A stretch of DNA of 64,000 bases from Enteractinococcus fodinae (lineage in GTDB: Bacteria > Actinomycetota > Actinomycetes > Actinomycetales > Micrococcaceae), in contig NZ_JAVDYJ010000001.1 in the NCBI RefSeq assembly GCF_031458395.1, forward strand, positions 124,001 to 188,000, given 5' to 3'. Below, one piece after another: positions 44,304 to 53,395 of this stretch (positions within the stretch are counted from its first letter, which is position 1; the number at the start of each line of letters is the position of its first letter). Below the pieces are notes generated by a model. That model was not told the origin of the DNA. It did not search any database and saw only the letters and a program-made list of their open reading frames with translations. A program made the translations under genes and the position numbers.

Positions 44304-45133
44304 GTTTCGCTTCAGCAGATTCCGCAACTCGCATCTCCGCCGGCGAGGCGATCACTCCAGAAGACATCATCGAAGCCGATGTCAAGGCCGATGAAGATGT
44401 CGCGACCTATGCACTGTATCTGGGCGACGACGCCCTGATGCTCGCACAGCGACTGGGGCACTGGATCTCTCGCGCCCCAGAGATGGAAGAAGACGTTGCC
44501 CTGGCGAATATCGCCCAAGACCAATTGGGCCACGCACGCTTCCTCTTGTCGTATGCAGGCACAGCCTGGGATAAGACCGAAGACGATCTGGCCTACTTCC
44601 GCGATGCCCCCGAGTTCCGCTCGGTCCGTTTAGTTGAACAACCCAACGGCGATTTCGGTCAGACCATCGCTCGTCAGCTGATCTTCGCGTGCTACCAGTA
44701 CGAACTATTCTCGCGGCTATCTAACTCCAAGGACGAAACCCTGGCGGCTGTGGCAGCCAAGGCGTTCAAAGAAGTGATGTACCACCTGGACCACGCGGCC
44801 CAGTGGACCCTGCGTTTAGGCGATGGCACCGAAGAATCGCATCGCCGGATGCAAGAAGGCCTGTTCTACATGTGGCCATATGTCGAGGAACTGTTCCAGG
44901 ACGATGATCTGCTGCGCGATCTGTCGGAACGCGGCATCGCCGTGTTGCCCTCCAGCCTGCGCGAGGCCTTCGATCAGCGCATCGCCCCGATCATTGAACA
45001 AGCAACCCTAGAGCTCCCAGATGTACGCGCTGCATTTGGGGGTAACCGTACCGGCAGGTACTCAGAGCATCGCGATCATATTTTGACCGAGATGCAAGTA
45101 CTTGCTCGTCAATTCCCAGGAGCTAAGTGGTAA
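44300..45133 (+). CDS. paaC: Phenylacetyl-CoA epoxidase subunit C
   Basis: This 277-residue protein has the ferritin-like fold of PaaC: DDALMLAQRLGHWISRAPEMEEDVALANIAQDQLGHARFL and YHLDHAAQWTLRLGDGTEESHRRMQ. It is the structural partner of PaaA in the epoxidase. Its start overlaps the paaB stop (ATGA), which indicates translational coupling. Confidence 0.96.
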   Translation: MSFASADSATRISAGEAITPEDIIEADVKADEDVATYALYLGDDALMLAQRLGHWISRAPEMEEDVALANIAQDQLGHARFLLSYAGTAWDKTEDDLAYFRDAPEFRSVRLVEQPNGDFGQTIARQLIFACYQYELFSRLSNSKDETLAAVAAKAFKEVMYHLDHAAQWTLRLGDGTEESHRRMQEGLFYMWPYVEELFQDDDLLRDLSERGIAVLPSSLREAFDQRIAPIIEQATLELPDVRAAFGGNRTGRYSEHRDHILTEMQVLARQFPGAKW

Positions 45134-45648
45134 TGACTATTTCAGCAGAGCTTCGACCCGTAGACCCAACAACCCAAGAATTGTGGGATGTCGTCAAGGT
45201 GGTACCGGACCCAGAAGTCCCGGTGTTGACCATTGAAGATCTCGGCATCCTGCGTGGTGTTGAACTGGCCGACGGCAAACCAGTGGTCACGATTACTCCG
45301 ACCTACTCTGGTTGCCCCGCCATGGGTACGATTTCAGCCGACGTTACCGCGGCGCTTGAAAACGCTGGGTACGAAGACGCTGAAGTGAAACTCGTTCTGA
45401 CACCAGCTTGGACCACCGACTGGATGTCCGACGAGGGCAAACGCAAACTGGAAGAATACGGCATCGCGCCGCCCACCGGTAAATCCGCTGTGAATAGCGG
45501 TCCGGTGATCGTGCCGATGGCGGTCAAATGCCCCCAGTGCCATTCCCTGAGTACTCGTGAAATCACCCGATTCGGTTCCACCGCGTGCAAGGCGTTATAT
45601 ACCTGCAACGACTGCCTCGAACCGTTTGACTACTTCAAAGTCCATTAA
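45133..45648 (+). CDS. paaD: Phenylacetate pathway iron-sulfur assembly protein
   Basis: This 171-residue protein has an N-terminal MIP18/DUF59 domain (VVPDPEVPVLTIEDLGILRGVE, TYSGCPAMG) and a C-terminal Cys cluster (CPQCHS, ACKALYTCNDC). It belongs to the PaaD family, needed for maturation of the epoxidase system, probably of the reductase iron-sulfur cluster. The ATG shares one base with the paaC stop (TAATG). Confidence 0.95.
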   Translation: MTISAELRPVDPTTQELWDVVKVVPDPEVPVLTIEDLGILRGVELADGKPVVTITPTYSGCPAMGTISADVTAALENAGYEDAEVKLVLTPAWTTDWMSDEGKRKLEEYGIAPPTGKSAVNSGPVIVPMAVKCPQCHSLSTREITRFGSTACKALYTCNDCLEPFDYFKVH

Positions 45649-45660
45649 GGAACTCACTTC

Positions 45661-46818
45661 ATGACTGAAACCTTGAAGGCACCCGCACGGAAGCGCGCAC
45701 GGTTTAACGCCTTAAACGTGTCGGAGATTCGCCAACTGACCGATGAAGCCATCGAGGTGGCCTTCGAAATTCCCGAAGAGCTTCAAGATGACTACAACTA
45801 TGTGCCCGGCCAGTACGTGGCCTTGCGTGCCACCATCGACGGCGAGGAAGTCCGCCGCTCGTATTCGATTTGTGCCGAGCCCGTTCCTGGTGAAATCCGG
45901 GTTGCCATCAAGAAAGACTTTGGCGGCCTGTTCTCCACCTGGGCACACGAAGAGCTGGCAGTTGGTGACACCATCAACGTGATGAACCCGCAGGGTTCCT
46001 TCACCTCGAAGATGCACAGCACCGCGCTAAACGACCCAGAGGCGATTGCCGAAGAGCACGCGAGGCAGGGTGGGCACTTCGTGGCCATAGCTGCCGGATC
46101 TGGGATCACCCCGATCATGTCGATCGTTTCAACCCTGTTGAAGTCCACCGAGGACGCCACGTTTGATCTGGTCTATGCCAACCGGTCGGCCATGGACGTG
46201 ATGTTCGCCGAAGAACTCGGCGACCTGAAAGACAAATACCCCACGCGCTTGTCGATTCACCACGTGCTGTCCCGTGAGCAGCGGATCTCGCCGCTCATGT
46301 CAGGACGGATTGACGAAGAGAAACTCGATGAGCTGTTCGCTAACATCATTCCGGTCGAAAACACCGTCGAATGGTTCCTGTGCGGGCCCTTCGAACTGGT
46401 TCAGATGACCCGCGATAAGCTCAAAGAGCGCGGCGTGCAAGAAGACGCCGTCCGGTACGAGCTGTTCACCACCGGTGACCCAACCGAACCACGGGGCCAC
46501 CGCGGACGTCCCGTTGCCGTGGACCCCAAAGGCGAAAACCGCACGATCGAGTTCTCCCTGGATGGGCTGTCATCCTCCGTCGAAACCCCCGTGGCCGCCA
46601 ACGAATCTGTGCTCAACGCGGCACTACGGGTCCGTCCCGATACGCCATTTGCGTGTGCCGGTGGTGTGTGTGGCACCTGTCGCGCCAAGGTCGTGACCGG
46701 TACGTTCGAGATGGATGAAAACTACGCGCTGGAAGCCGATGAAGTTGAAGCCGGCTATGTACTGACCTGTCAGACTCGCCCGACATCCGAGAAGCTCACC
46801 GTCGACTACGATGCTTAG
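45661..46818 (+). CDS. paaE: Phenylacetyl-CoA epoxidase reductase
   Basis: This 385-residue electron-transfer protein has an FAD domain (YVPGQYVALRATI, RRSYSICAEP), an NAD(P) domain (IAAGSGITPIMSIV, WFLCGPFELV) and a plant-type 2Fe-2S ferredoxin end (CAGGVCGTCRAKV, later TCQT). It passes electrons from NADPH to the PaaA di-iron site. The gene starts 12 nt after paaD. Confidence 0.96.
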   Translation: MTETLKAPARKRARFNALNVSEIRQLTDEAIEVAFEIPEELQDDYNYVPGQYVALRATIDGEEVRRSYSICAEPVPGEIRVAIKKDFGGLFSTWAHEELAVGDTINVMNPQGSFTSKMHSTALNDPEAIAEEHARQGGHFVAIAAGSGITPIMSIVSTLLKSTEDATFDLVYANRSAMDVMFAEELGDLKDKYPTRLSIHHVLSREQRISPLMSGRIDEEKLDELFANIIPVENTVEWFLCGPFELVQMTRDKLKERGVQEDAVRYELFTTGDPTEPRGHRGRPVAVDPKGENRTIEFSLDGLSSSVETPVAANESVLNAALRVRPDTPFACAGGVCGTCRAKVVTGTFEMDENYALEADEVEAGYVLTCQTRPTSEKLTVDYDA

Positions 46819-46825
46819 GACCGCC

Positions 46826-47608
46826 ATGATTGAACTGAACATTGACAACAATATTGCCGAAGTCACGCTCAACGCGCCGCAGAAGATGAACGCACTGGAT
46901 GAGGCCGCAATCAGCGATCTCTCCAAGGCCTACACCGAAGCGGCAGATGCCGGTGTCCGTGCCCTGTTATTGCGCGGCGAAGGCCGTGGCTTCTGCGCCG
47001 GCCGAGACATCTCGAATGTCGATCCCGCTGACGATGACGCCTACGAATACCTGGGCAAACTTGTTACTCCGGTCCTGCGACAAATGGCCGACTTCCCGGC
47101 CCCGACCTTCGCCGCGGTCCAAGGCGCCTGCCTGGGTGTCGGGTTGGGCCTGGCCATCGCCACCGACGTCGTGTACGTTGCCGATGACGCTAAAATTGGC
47201 TCACCATTTGCCAACCTCGGCGCGACACTCGATTCAGGGGGTCACGCCCTCTTCACTGAACGACTCGGTGCCCACCGCACCCTCGATCTTATTTACACCG
47301 CCGATCTGATGTCGGGCAAAGAAGCCGTACAACAAGGACTCTTCTCCCGCTCCCTACCCAAAGAAGAGCTGCTGGAGTTCACCCGCGACAAGGTCGCCAA
47401 AGCGGCCCAGGGCGCAACCGGAGCGTTCCTGGCCTCACGTGACCTCGTGGCGCAAATCCGGGATCAGCGCATCGGGCTGTGGGAATCGGTCGAACAAGAG
47501 AACATTGCCCAGGGCAAGCTGTGCGCAACCGCTGACTATGCGGAAGGGTTCGCTGCATTCCAAGAAAAGCGCAAACCAGAATTCAGCGGCGAACTGCTGG
47601 CCAAATAG
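46826..47608 (+). CDS. paaG: Enoyl-CoA hydratase/isomerase, PaaG type
   Basis: This 260-residue crotonase-family protein has the oxyanion-hole motifs GRGFCAGRDIS and AVQGACLGVGLGLA. The catalytic region reads NLGATLDSGGHAL, with Asp in place of the PaaF-type Glu. An Asp here is the mark of the PaaG isomerase, which converts the ring epoxide to the oxepin. AGGA precedes the ATG at 46826. No second hydratase (PaaF) gene is in the window, so either this enzyme does both jobs or paaF is elsewhere. Confidence 0.88.
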   Translation: MIELNIDNNIAEVTLNAPQKMNALDEAAISDLSKAYTEAADAGVRALLLRGEGRGFCAGRDISNVDPADDDAYEYLGKLVTPVLRQMADFPAPTFAAVQGACLGVGLGLAIATDVVYVADDAKIGSPFANLGATLDSGGHALFTERLGAHRTLDLIYTADLMSGKEAVQQGLFSRSLPKEELLEFTRDKVAKAAQGATGAFLASRDLVAQIRDQRIGLWESVEQENIAQGKLCATADYAEGFAAFQEKRKPEFSGELLAK

Positions 47609-47641
47609 TACGGGGATGATCGCCTCCAACATCCCTTAAAT

Positions 47642-47681
47642 CACAAGCTGGCTGTTGTCCTAGGACGGCAGCCAGCTTGTG
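47642..47681 (+). other. Long hairpin inside the paa operon
   Basis: Arms 47642-47654 and 47669-47681 pair perfectly over 13 bp, and two G-T pairs extend the stem towards a small loop. It lies 34 nt after paaG and about 55 nt before the thiolase start. A T5 run follows only about 30 nt later. It may be an attenuator or partial terminator that lowers the expression of the two downstream genes. Confidence 0.6.
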
Positions 47682-47735
47682 GTGTGCCAAGACCTCACCC
47701 AATCAACATTTTTCCTAGTTCTTTCAAGGAGCCTC

Positions 47736-48953
47736 GTGGTAGCAGAAGCATTTTTAGTCTCGGGTAAGCGCACTCCGGTGGGCCGACACAGCGGCGCGCT
47801 GAGCTCAGTTCGGCCAGATGACATGGCAGCCCTGACCATCAAAGCCGTCCTCGAAGACACCGGGATCGACCCGGCCGATGTCGATGAAGTCCTGCTGGGC
47901 AACGCCAACGGTGCCGGCGAAGAAAACCGCAACGTCGCACGCATGGCATGGCTCTTGGCCGGCGGCGACCAATCTGTACCCGCGATGACCATCAACCGGC
48001 TGTGCGCCTCGGGGATGTCCGCTATTGAAACCGCATCACGCATGGTCGCCACCGGAGATGCCGACATCGTCATCGCCGGCGGTGTCGAATCCATGTCGCG
48101 TGCTCCATGGGTCTTAGAAAAACCAACTCGCGCATTCGGCCAGCCTGGTCAAATGTTTGACTCTGCGCTGGGCTGGCGCTTCGTCAACCCCCGGTTCGAA
48201 CACGGTGATCTGTCGCGTAACGGCAAGATGACCTACTCGATGACCGAAACTGCCCAAGAAGTCGCCAACGTCGACGGCATCACCCGCGAAGAAGCTGACG
48301 AATTCGCGGTGAACTCCCAGGCCAAAGCGGTCGCGGCCCAAGAAGCCGGTTGCTTCGATGCCGAAATCGTGCCAGTAGAAATCAAAGACCGCAAAGGCAA
48401 CGTCACCGTTGTCTCTCAAGACGAGGGCCCGCGTCCGGGTACCACCGTCGAATCACTGGCGAAACTGCGTCCGGTCACCGGACTGGGGGACGTCGTCACC
48501 GCCGGGAACTCCTCGAGCCTCAACGACGGAGCATCAGCCATCGTTGTTGCCTCCCAGGCGGCCATCGATAAGTACAACCTCACCCCGCGGGCACGCATTG
48601 TTGCCGGTGGGTCGGCTGGGCTCGCCCCAGAAGTCATGGGTCTAGGGCCGGTCTCAGCAACCGAAAAGGTGCTGGCCAAAGCCGGCTGGTCCGTGGATGA
48701 TCTGGATGCGGCCGAAATCAACGAAGCTTTTGCCACCCAGTCGTTGGCATCGATTCGTCGTCTCGGTCTGAACCCTGACATCGTCAACACCTGGGGCGGG
48801 GCTATTGCCCTGGGCCACCCACTGGGCTCTTCGGGTGCGCGCATCGTGATCACCCTGCTGTCCCGTATGGAAGCCGAGCAGCAATCCCGTGGTCTGGCTA
48901 CTATGTGTATCGGTGTCGGTCAGGGTTCGGCCATGCTGGTCGAACGCGTCTAA
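47736..48953 (+). CDS. paaJ: Thiolase (3-oxoadipyl-CoA/beta-ketoadipyl-CoA thiolase type)
   Basis: This 405-residue thiolase starts at GTG 4 nt behind AAGGAG. The active-site Cys is in INRLCASGMSAIETA, and the C-terminal motifs NTWGGAIALGHPLGSSGARI and CIGVGQGSAML hold the second Cys and His. It would cleave 3-oxoadipyl-CoA (and its dehydrosuberyl precursor) to acetyl-CoA and succinyl-CoA, the end of the phenylacetate route. The operon context supports this over a general acetyl-CoA acetyltransferase. Confidence 0.9.
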   Translation: MVAEAFLVSGKRTPVGRHSGALSSVRPDDMAALTIKAVLEDTGIDPADVDEVLLGNANGAGEENRNVARMAWLLAGGDQSVPAMTINRLCASGMSAIETASRMVATGDADIVIAGGVESMSRAPWVLEKPTRAFGQPGQMFDSALGWRFVNPRFEHGDLSRNGKMTYSMTETAQEVANVDGITREEADEFAVNSQAKAVAAQEAGCFDAEIVPVEIKDRKGNVTVVSQDEGPRPGTTVESLAKLRPVTGLGDVVTAGNSSSLNDGASAIVVASQAAIDKYNLTPRARIVAGGSAGLAPEVMGLGPVSATEKVLAKAGWSVDDLDAAEINEAFATQSLASIRRLGLNPDIVNTWGGAIALGHPLGSSGARIVITLLSRMEAEQQSRGLATMCIGVGQGSAMLVERV

Positions 48954-48983
48954 GTACACCACCACATATTTCTTAGGAGCAAC

Positions 48984-49844
48984 ATGGCAGACACTAGCCT
49001 CCCATCAACTGTTGGCGTGCTCGGCGGGGGTCGTATGGGCGCCGGTATTGCCCACGCGTTTCTCACCTCGGGCTCACAGGTCGTTGTCGTAGAACGCGAT
49101 ACCGAATCAGCGACCGCAGCCCGCGACCGCATCCTGCGCGACGTCTCAGGCTCGGTCGAGCGCGGCAAAGTCGACGGCACCGTAGACGAGCTCGCCGCCA
49201 ACCTGTCGGTCACGACCGATCACGGCGACTTCGCCACCGCCGGTCTGGTCATTGAAGCGGTACCCGAAGACTTTGACTTGAAAGTCTCATCGCTACAGGC
49301 CGTCGAATCGCATTTGGGCGACGATGCCTACCTGGCGACCAACACATCATCGATGTCGGTCAACGGGTTGGCAGAACAGCTGCAACGTCCGCAGCAGTTT
49401 TGCGGTCTGCACTTCTTCAACCCGGTGCCAGCGTCGAAACTCGTCGAGGTGATCATCGGTGAACAGACCTCCGACCAGCTCAAAGCCCTGGCAGCACAGT
49501 GGGTTGAAGGTATTGGCAAAACTGCGGTGACCATCAACGATGCTCCAGGATTCGCTTCGTCGCGGCTCGGGGTGGCCCTTGGACTGGAAGCCATCCGGAT
49601 GGTCGAAGAAGGCGTGGCTTCTGCCGAGGACATCGACAACGCGATGACCCTGGGCTATAAGCACCCGATCGGCCCGCTGGCATTGACCGACATTGTCGGG
49701 CTGGATGTCCGCTTGGGCGTCGCTGAGTATCTGACCGATAAACTCGGACCTCGCTTCGAGCCTCCACAATTGATGCGCGACATGGTCGAGCGCGGCGAGC
49801 TAGGCCGCAAGTCGGGTAAGGGTTTCTACACCTACGACGACTAA
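48984..49844 (+). CDS. paaH: 3-hydroxyacyl-CoA dehydrogenase (3-hydroxyadipyl-CoA)
   Basis: This 286-residue enzyme has the NAD motif VGVLGGGRMGAGIAHAFL, the catalytic FCGLHFFNPVPASKLVEVI and NDAPGFASSRLG, and the C-terminal DIVGLDVRLGVAEYL. It is of the PaaH/HBD single-domain type and would oxidise 3-hydroxyadipyl-CoA to the 3-oxo compound. AGGAG precedes the ATG. It is the last gene of the paa operon. Confidence 0.9.
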   Translation: MADTSLPSTVGVLGGGRMGAGIAHAFLTSGSQVVVVERDTESATAARDRILRDVSGSVERGKVDGTVDELAANLSVTTDHGDFATAGLVIEAVPEDFDLKVSSLQAVESHLGDDAYLATNTSSMSVNGLAEQLQRPQQFCGLHFFNPVPASKLVEVIIGEQTSDQLKALAAQWVEGIGKTAVTINDAPGFASSRLGVALGLEAIRMVEEGVASAEDIDNAMTLGYKHPIGPLALTDIVGLDVRLGVAEYLTDKLGPRFEPPQLMRDMVERGELGRKSGKGFYTYDD

Positions 49845-49863
49845 AGGGGCACACCTACCTGTT

Positions 49864-49911
49864 CAGGGCATGGTTTCGGTTGAGACACTGAGACCATGCC
49901 CTGAAAGTTTT
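49864..49911 (+). terminator. Terminator of the paa operon
   Basis: A 14-bp stem with one G-T pair (49864-49877 with 49890-49903) is followed by AAAGTTTT and later TTTTT. It lies 20 nt after the paaH stop. Confidence 0.8.
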
Positions 49912-49966
49912 AGAGCATTTTTCTGGAGAAACGACAAGCTACCCGTCCGCGATACCGCCGCCTGCC

Positions 49967-50003
49967 AAGATCCCGGTTTCGGTAAGTTGAAGACCGGGAT
50001 CTT
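49967..50003 (-). terminator. Hairpin behind the nucleobase permease gene
   Basis: An 11-bp perfect stem (49967-49977 with 49993-50003, 15-nt loop) lies 16 nt after the permease stop on the minus strand. It has no long T-tract, but its place between convergent operons suggests termination. Confidence 0.55.
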
Positions 50004-50019
50004 GTGGCTTCAAGGTTGT

Positions 50020-51624
50020 TTACTTACGAGGTGGGCTCTGATCTTTATCTGACGAAGCTGTCGGCTGCTCTTCGAGAACGACTTTCACTAATTCTTGGGT
50101 GGAGGTGACTTCACCGTGTTCAATGCGCTCTCGGATTTCATCAACCTTCTCATCGGGTACCACGGGGACCTCTTCGCCGTCGCAGTCCACGAGTTTGCCA
50201 TCAATGAAGACGTCACCGTCTTCCAAGTCTTCCAATTGGGTTTTCGTCAGAAATCTGATCGGTTTGGCCGCAAATACCGAGGGGTCTGGGGAGTTACCGA
50301 TCTTGAGCTCATTGAAGACGATATTGAGAATGACAGCCACAATAGCAGCCGATGAGATACCTGATTCGAAGATGGTTTCTATCCAAGAAGGGAAGCCGCT
50401 GTAGAACTCTGGTTGCACCACGGGGATCATGCCGAAGGCTAGCGCCGAGGCAACAATGATGAGATTCATATTGCCTTCGTACTTAACGGTTGATAGGTTC
50501 CGAATACCCGAGGCGGCTACTGTGCCAAACAAGACGATGCCTGCACCACCGAGAACCGGCATTGGGATGGCTGCCACGATTTGGCCCAACCACGGGATGA
50601 GTCCTAGAGCGACCATGATGCCGCCGCCAGCGGTTACGACCCAGCGCGACTTCACGCCCGATAGAGCGACGAGCCCAACGTTTTGTGCGAAAGCCGATTG
50701 CGTGAACGAACCAAAAACCGGTGCGATGGCTGACGAGAGCATATCTGCGCGGAGCCCATCGGCGATACGCCGCGAGTCGACGGGGCTCCCAATGATCTCT
50801 CCCACCGCGATAATGTCTGCGGTAGTTTCGGTCTTGATGACCAAGATGACGATCACCATTGAAATAATGGCTGCAAGATCAAAGGTGGGTAGGCCAAACT
50901 CGAAGATGAGCGGAAACGAGATCGGCGACCCGGATCCGACCTGGCTGAAATCAGCCTGGCCGAGCAAGGAAGCGATGATCGTCCCGACAAAAAGGCCCAG
51001 TAAGATCGACAGCCGGGACAGTGCTGCAACGCCGACCTTCGAGAAAATCATAATAATGACGAAGGTCATCACGGCCAAGCCAATATTCATCGTTGACCCG
51101 TAACCTTCAGCTTCTGCGTTGCCACCCATAGCCCAGTTGGCAGCAACGGGGAACAGTGTTAGCCCGATGGCGGTAATAACCGTACCGGTCACGACCGGTG
51201 GAAAGAACCGAATAATCTTGGCGAAGAACGGGGCAATCAGAAACCCGATAATGCTGGCAACTATGATCGCGCCGAAGACGTCTGTTAGGGAGCCGTTGCC
51301 TGACAGGATGGCAAGCATGGTGGCGACCGCAGCAAATGAGACGCCCTGCACGAGCGGGAGACGAGACCCTAAGAACGGTAGCCCTGCCGACTGCAACACG
51401 GTCGCGAGCCCACCGACAAATAAACTCGCGGTCACGAGCGTGGCGATTTGGTCAGCGGAGAGGCCTGCTGCATTTCCGATGATGAGGGGTACCGCGAGGA
51501 TGCCACCGTACATCGTCAGGATGTGTTGTAAGCCAAAGGCCACCGTCTTGCCGAACGGGAGTTTCTCATTTTCTGGCGCGTTCGGATTGCGGACGTAGTC
51601 GGGTTTTAGTAAGCGAGATTTCAA
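50020..51624 (-). CDS. Xanthine/urate permease, NCS2 family
   Basis: This 534-residue protein has about fourteen membrane helices and the NCS2 features KLPFGKTVAFGLQHILTMYGG, the central FGSFTQSAFAQNVGLVALSGV and a highly charged cytoplasmic tail of about 80 residues. The Gln-Asn pair and QHILTMY match the xanthine/uric acid permease group rather than uracil. It imports urate or xanthine for the degradation genes next to it. A palindrome of the urate-cluster type lies 42 nt upstream. Confidence 0.9.
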   Translation of the reverse strand: MKSRLLKPDYVRNPNAPENEKLPFGKTVAFGLQHILTMYGGILAVPLIIGNAAGLSADQIATLVTASLFVGGLATVLQSAGLPFLGSRLPLVQGVSFAAVATMLAILSGNGSLTDVFGAIIVASIIGFLIAPFFAKIIRFFPPVVTGTVITAIGLTLFPVAANWAMGGNAEAEGYGSTMNIGLAVMTFVIIMIFSKVGVAALSRLSILLGLFVGTIIASLLGQADFSQVGSGSPISFPLIFEFGLPTFDLAAIISMVIVILVIKTETTADIIAVGEIIGSPVDSRRIADGLRADMLSSAIAPVFGSFTQSAFAQNVGLVALSGVKSRWVVTAGGGIMVALGLIPWLGQIVAAIPMPVLGGAGIVLFGTVAASGIRNLSTVKYEGNMNLIIVASALAFGMIPVVQPEFYSGFPSWIETIFESGISSAAIVAVILNIVFNELKIGNSPDPSVFAAKPIRFLTKTQLEDLEDGDVFIDGKLVDCDGEEVPVVPDEKVDEIRERIEHGEVTSTQELVKVVLEEQPTASSDKDQSPPRK

Positions 51625-51655
51625 GGCGTCCCTATTCTCTGGGAGTGAGATGAGT

Positions 51656-51681
51656 TTTCACAGCGTGAAATTGTGGTTTCA
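51656..51681. promoter_or_regulatory. Palindromic operator upstream of the permease gene
   Basis: Two overlapping palindromes lie 32-57 nt before the permease start: TTTCA-N5-TGAAA (51656-51670) and TGAAATTGTGGTTTCA (51666-51681). The second fits the TGRAA-N6-TTYCA pattern also seen upstream of the uricase and malate synthase operons. This suggests binding of the IclR-type regulator encoded at 57598. Confidence 0.55.
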
Positions 51682-51794
51682 AGGAGTATCCATAACAGTA
51701 AGCCAGTTCACGTACGGGCTGTCAAGTAGATCTCAGTAATGTTTGACATAGATCACAATGATCCGATGAGGAGATTCACGAAGCGAAAAATAAA

Positions 51795-51809
51795 TTTCAC
51801 GATCTGAAA
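51795..51809. promoter_or_regulatory. Second palindrome in the permease-allantoinase divergent region
   Basis: TTTCACGATCTGAAA is a perfect TTTCA-N5-TGAAA palindrome, the same arms and spacing as at 51656. It lies about 150 nt before the allantoinase start. The remaining part of the 338-nt divergent region (51625-51962) holds no gene and is A/T-rich, as expected for promoters. Confidence 0.45.
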
Positions 51810-51962
51810 TCATAAGTAATGATGGCTGGGACATTTGCGACCCCTCTAATGTCAGGCCCCAAGGTATTAATGTCCCAAGCCATGCTGTTATTAGAGTCTG
51901 TTGGTGAGCAGATTGGTGCTACTTTAGTTACAACTTAGGGCAATTAGAAAGTGAGGGTCGGG

Positions 51963-53306
51963 ATGACGCAACCCGATTTTGATGTGGTATTTCGAGCCCC
52001 CCAGGCTCTGTTCCAAGGACGTATCGCAGCATTAGAAGTTGCAGTGCGTGATGAGAAGATCGAGGTGATTGAGCCGCTGGGTGCTGGTCTGGGCGCTTCC
52101 AAAGTCATCGAAGTGCCAGAACAGCAGATCCTCATGCCCGGACTGGTCGATACCCACGTGCACGTCAACGAACCGGGCCGCACAGAGTGGGAAGGGTTCG
52201 AAACCGCTACCAAGGCCGCTGCAGCAGGTGGCGTCACGACCCTCATCGACATGCCACTGAACTCCGTACCCTCGACCGTCAATGTTGATGCCCTGCAGCA
52301 GAAACAACAGGCCGCACAAGGGCAGCTCTATATTGATACGGGGTTCTGGGGTGGCGCAATTCCCGATAACATCCATGATCTGAAACCGCTGCATGATGCA
52401 GGGGTTTTCGGTTTTAAATGTTTCCTCGAGCATTCAGGCGTTGATGAGTTCCCACATCTTGAACCCGAGGAGATGCGGACCCATATGGCAGAGATCGCGA
52501 CGTTCGACGGTGTGATGATCATCCATGCAGAAGACGCGCATACATTGGAACACACCCGTAGTCGAGGCGTCAGCGGCGGCCCCAAGTACATCGATTTCTT
52601 GGCTTCACGACCTCGAGAGGCCGAGAAAGCTGCAATCCGATCCATCATCGAGGGCGTCCGTGACACTGGCGTCCGCGCCCATATTCTGCACCTGTCGGAC
52701 GCTGACAGTCTAGAACTTATCGCAGGGGCAAAGGCTGAAGGACTACCCCTTACCGTGGAAACGTGTCCGCACTATCTGACGTTGTTGAGCGAAGAAATCG
52801 GCGATGGCAAGACTGCTTTCAAATGCGCACCACCCATCCGTGAAGCTGAGAATCGGGATCGACTGTGGCAGGGCCTGCAAGACGGCACGATCGATATCAT
52901 TGTGTCAGATCACTCGCCGTCGACACTTGAACTCAAAGAGCACGGGGAGGGCAATTTCGACACGGCCTGGGGCGGCATCTCTTCGTTGCAATTAGGCCTG
53001 TCGGTCATCTGGACCGAAGCAGTGCAGCGCGGTTTTGAGTTGGCTCAAGTCGTCTCATGGATGGGGTCCACGCCAGCGGAGATCGCGCGCGTACCCTCCA
53101 AAGGTCGTATAGCGGTTGGTTACGATGCTGATCTCGTCATCTTTGATCCGAAGGCGACATGGACCGTCGACGCTGGCGCACTGTATCACCGCAACCCAAT
53201 TACCCCATATGAGGGGCGAGAACTCACTGGAAAAGTGATCTCCACTTGGCTGCGCGGTAAGCACGTAGAGAACTCAGAGGGGAAGGGACGGTTCATTCGT
53301 CCTTAA
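51963..53306 (+). CDS. allB: Allantoinase
   Basis: This 447-residue amidohydrolase has the zinc motif DTHVHVNEPGRTEWEGF, the carbamylated Lys in FGFKCFLEHSGVDEFP, IIHAEDA, HILHLSDAD and the catalytic Asp in IVSDHSPS. These are specific for allantoinase among cyclic amidohydrolases. It opens allantoin to allantoate. The ATG at 51963 has GAGGG 5 nt upstream; a GTG 12 nt earlier would place the site inside the coding sequence. It is divergent from the permease gene. Confidence 0.93.
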   Translation: MTQPDFDVVFRAPQALFQGRIAALEVAVRDEKIEVIEPLGAGLGASKVIEVPEQQILMPGLVDTHVHVNEPGRTEWEGFETATKAAAAGGVTTLIDMPLNSVPSTVNVDALQQKQQAAQGQLYIDTGFWGGAIPDNIHDLKPLHDAGVFGFKCFLEHSGVDEFPHLEPEEMRTHMAEIATFDGVMIIHAEDAHTLEHTRSRGVSGGPKYIDFLASRPREAEKAAIRSIIEGVRDTGVRAHILHLSDADSLELIAGAKAEGLPLTVETCPHYLTLLSEEIGDGKTAFKCAPPIREAENRDRLWQGLQDGTIDIIVSDHSPSTLELKEHGEGNFDTAWGGISSLQLGLSVIWTEAVQRGFELAQVVSWMGSTPAEIARVPSKGRIAVGYDADLVIFDPKATWTVDAGALYHRNPITPYEGRELTGKVISTWLRGKHVENSEGKGRFIRP

Positions 53307-53312
53307 ACAGCG

Positions 53313-53348
53313 TGGGCTTCGGCGACCATGAGTGGTCGCCGAAGCCCA
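53313..53348. terminator. Bidirectional hairpin between allB and allE
   Basis: A perfect 16-bp stem (53313-53328 with 53333-53348) with a 4-nt TGAG loop starts 7 nt after the allB stop and stands 48 nt from the convergent allE stop. There is no T-tract, but this is the strongest hairpin of the island and should end transcription from both sides. Confidence 0.75.
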
Positions 53349-53395
53349 GTGCCGTGAAATCATCGTGCTATGCAGCTAGCAGAGTCCTTCGTGCT

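Noticed and set aside
49912-49966. Possible small gene between paa and urate operons
   Set aside because: The short open frame from 49870 is made of the two terminator hairpins and has no ribosome site.
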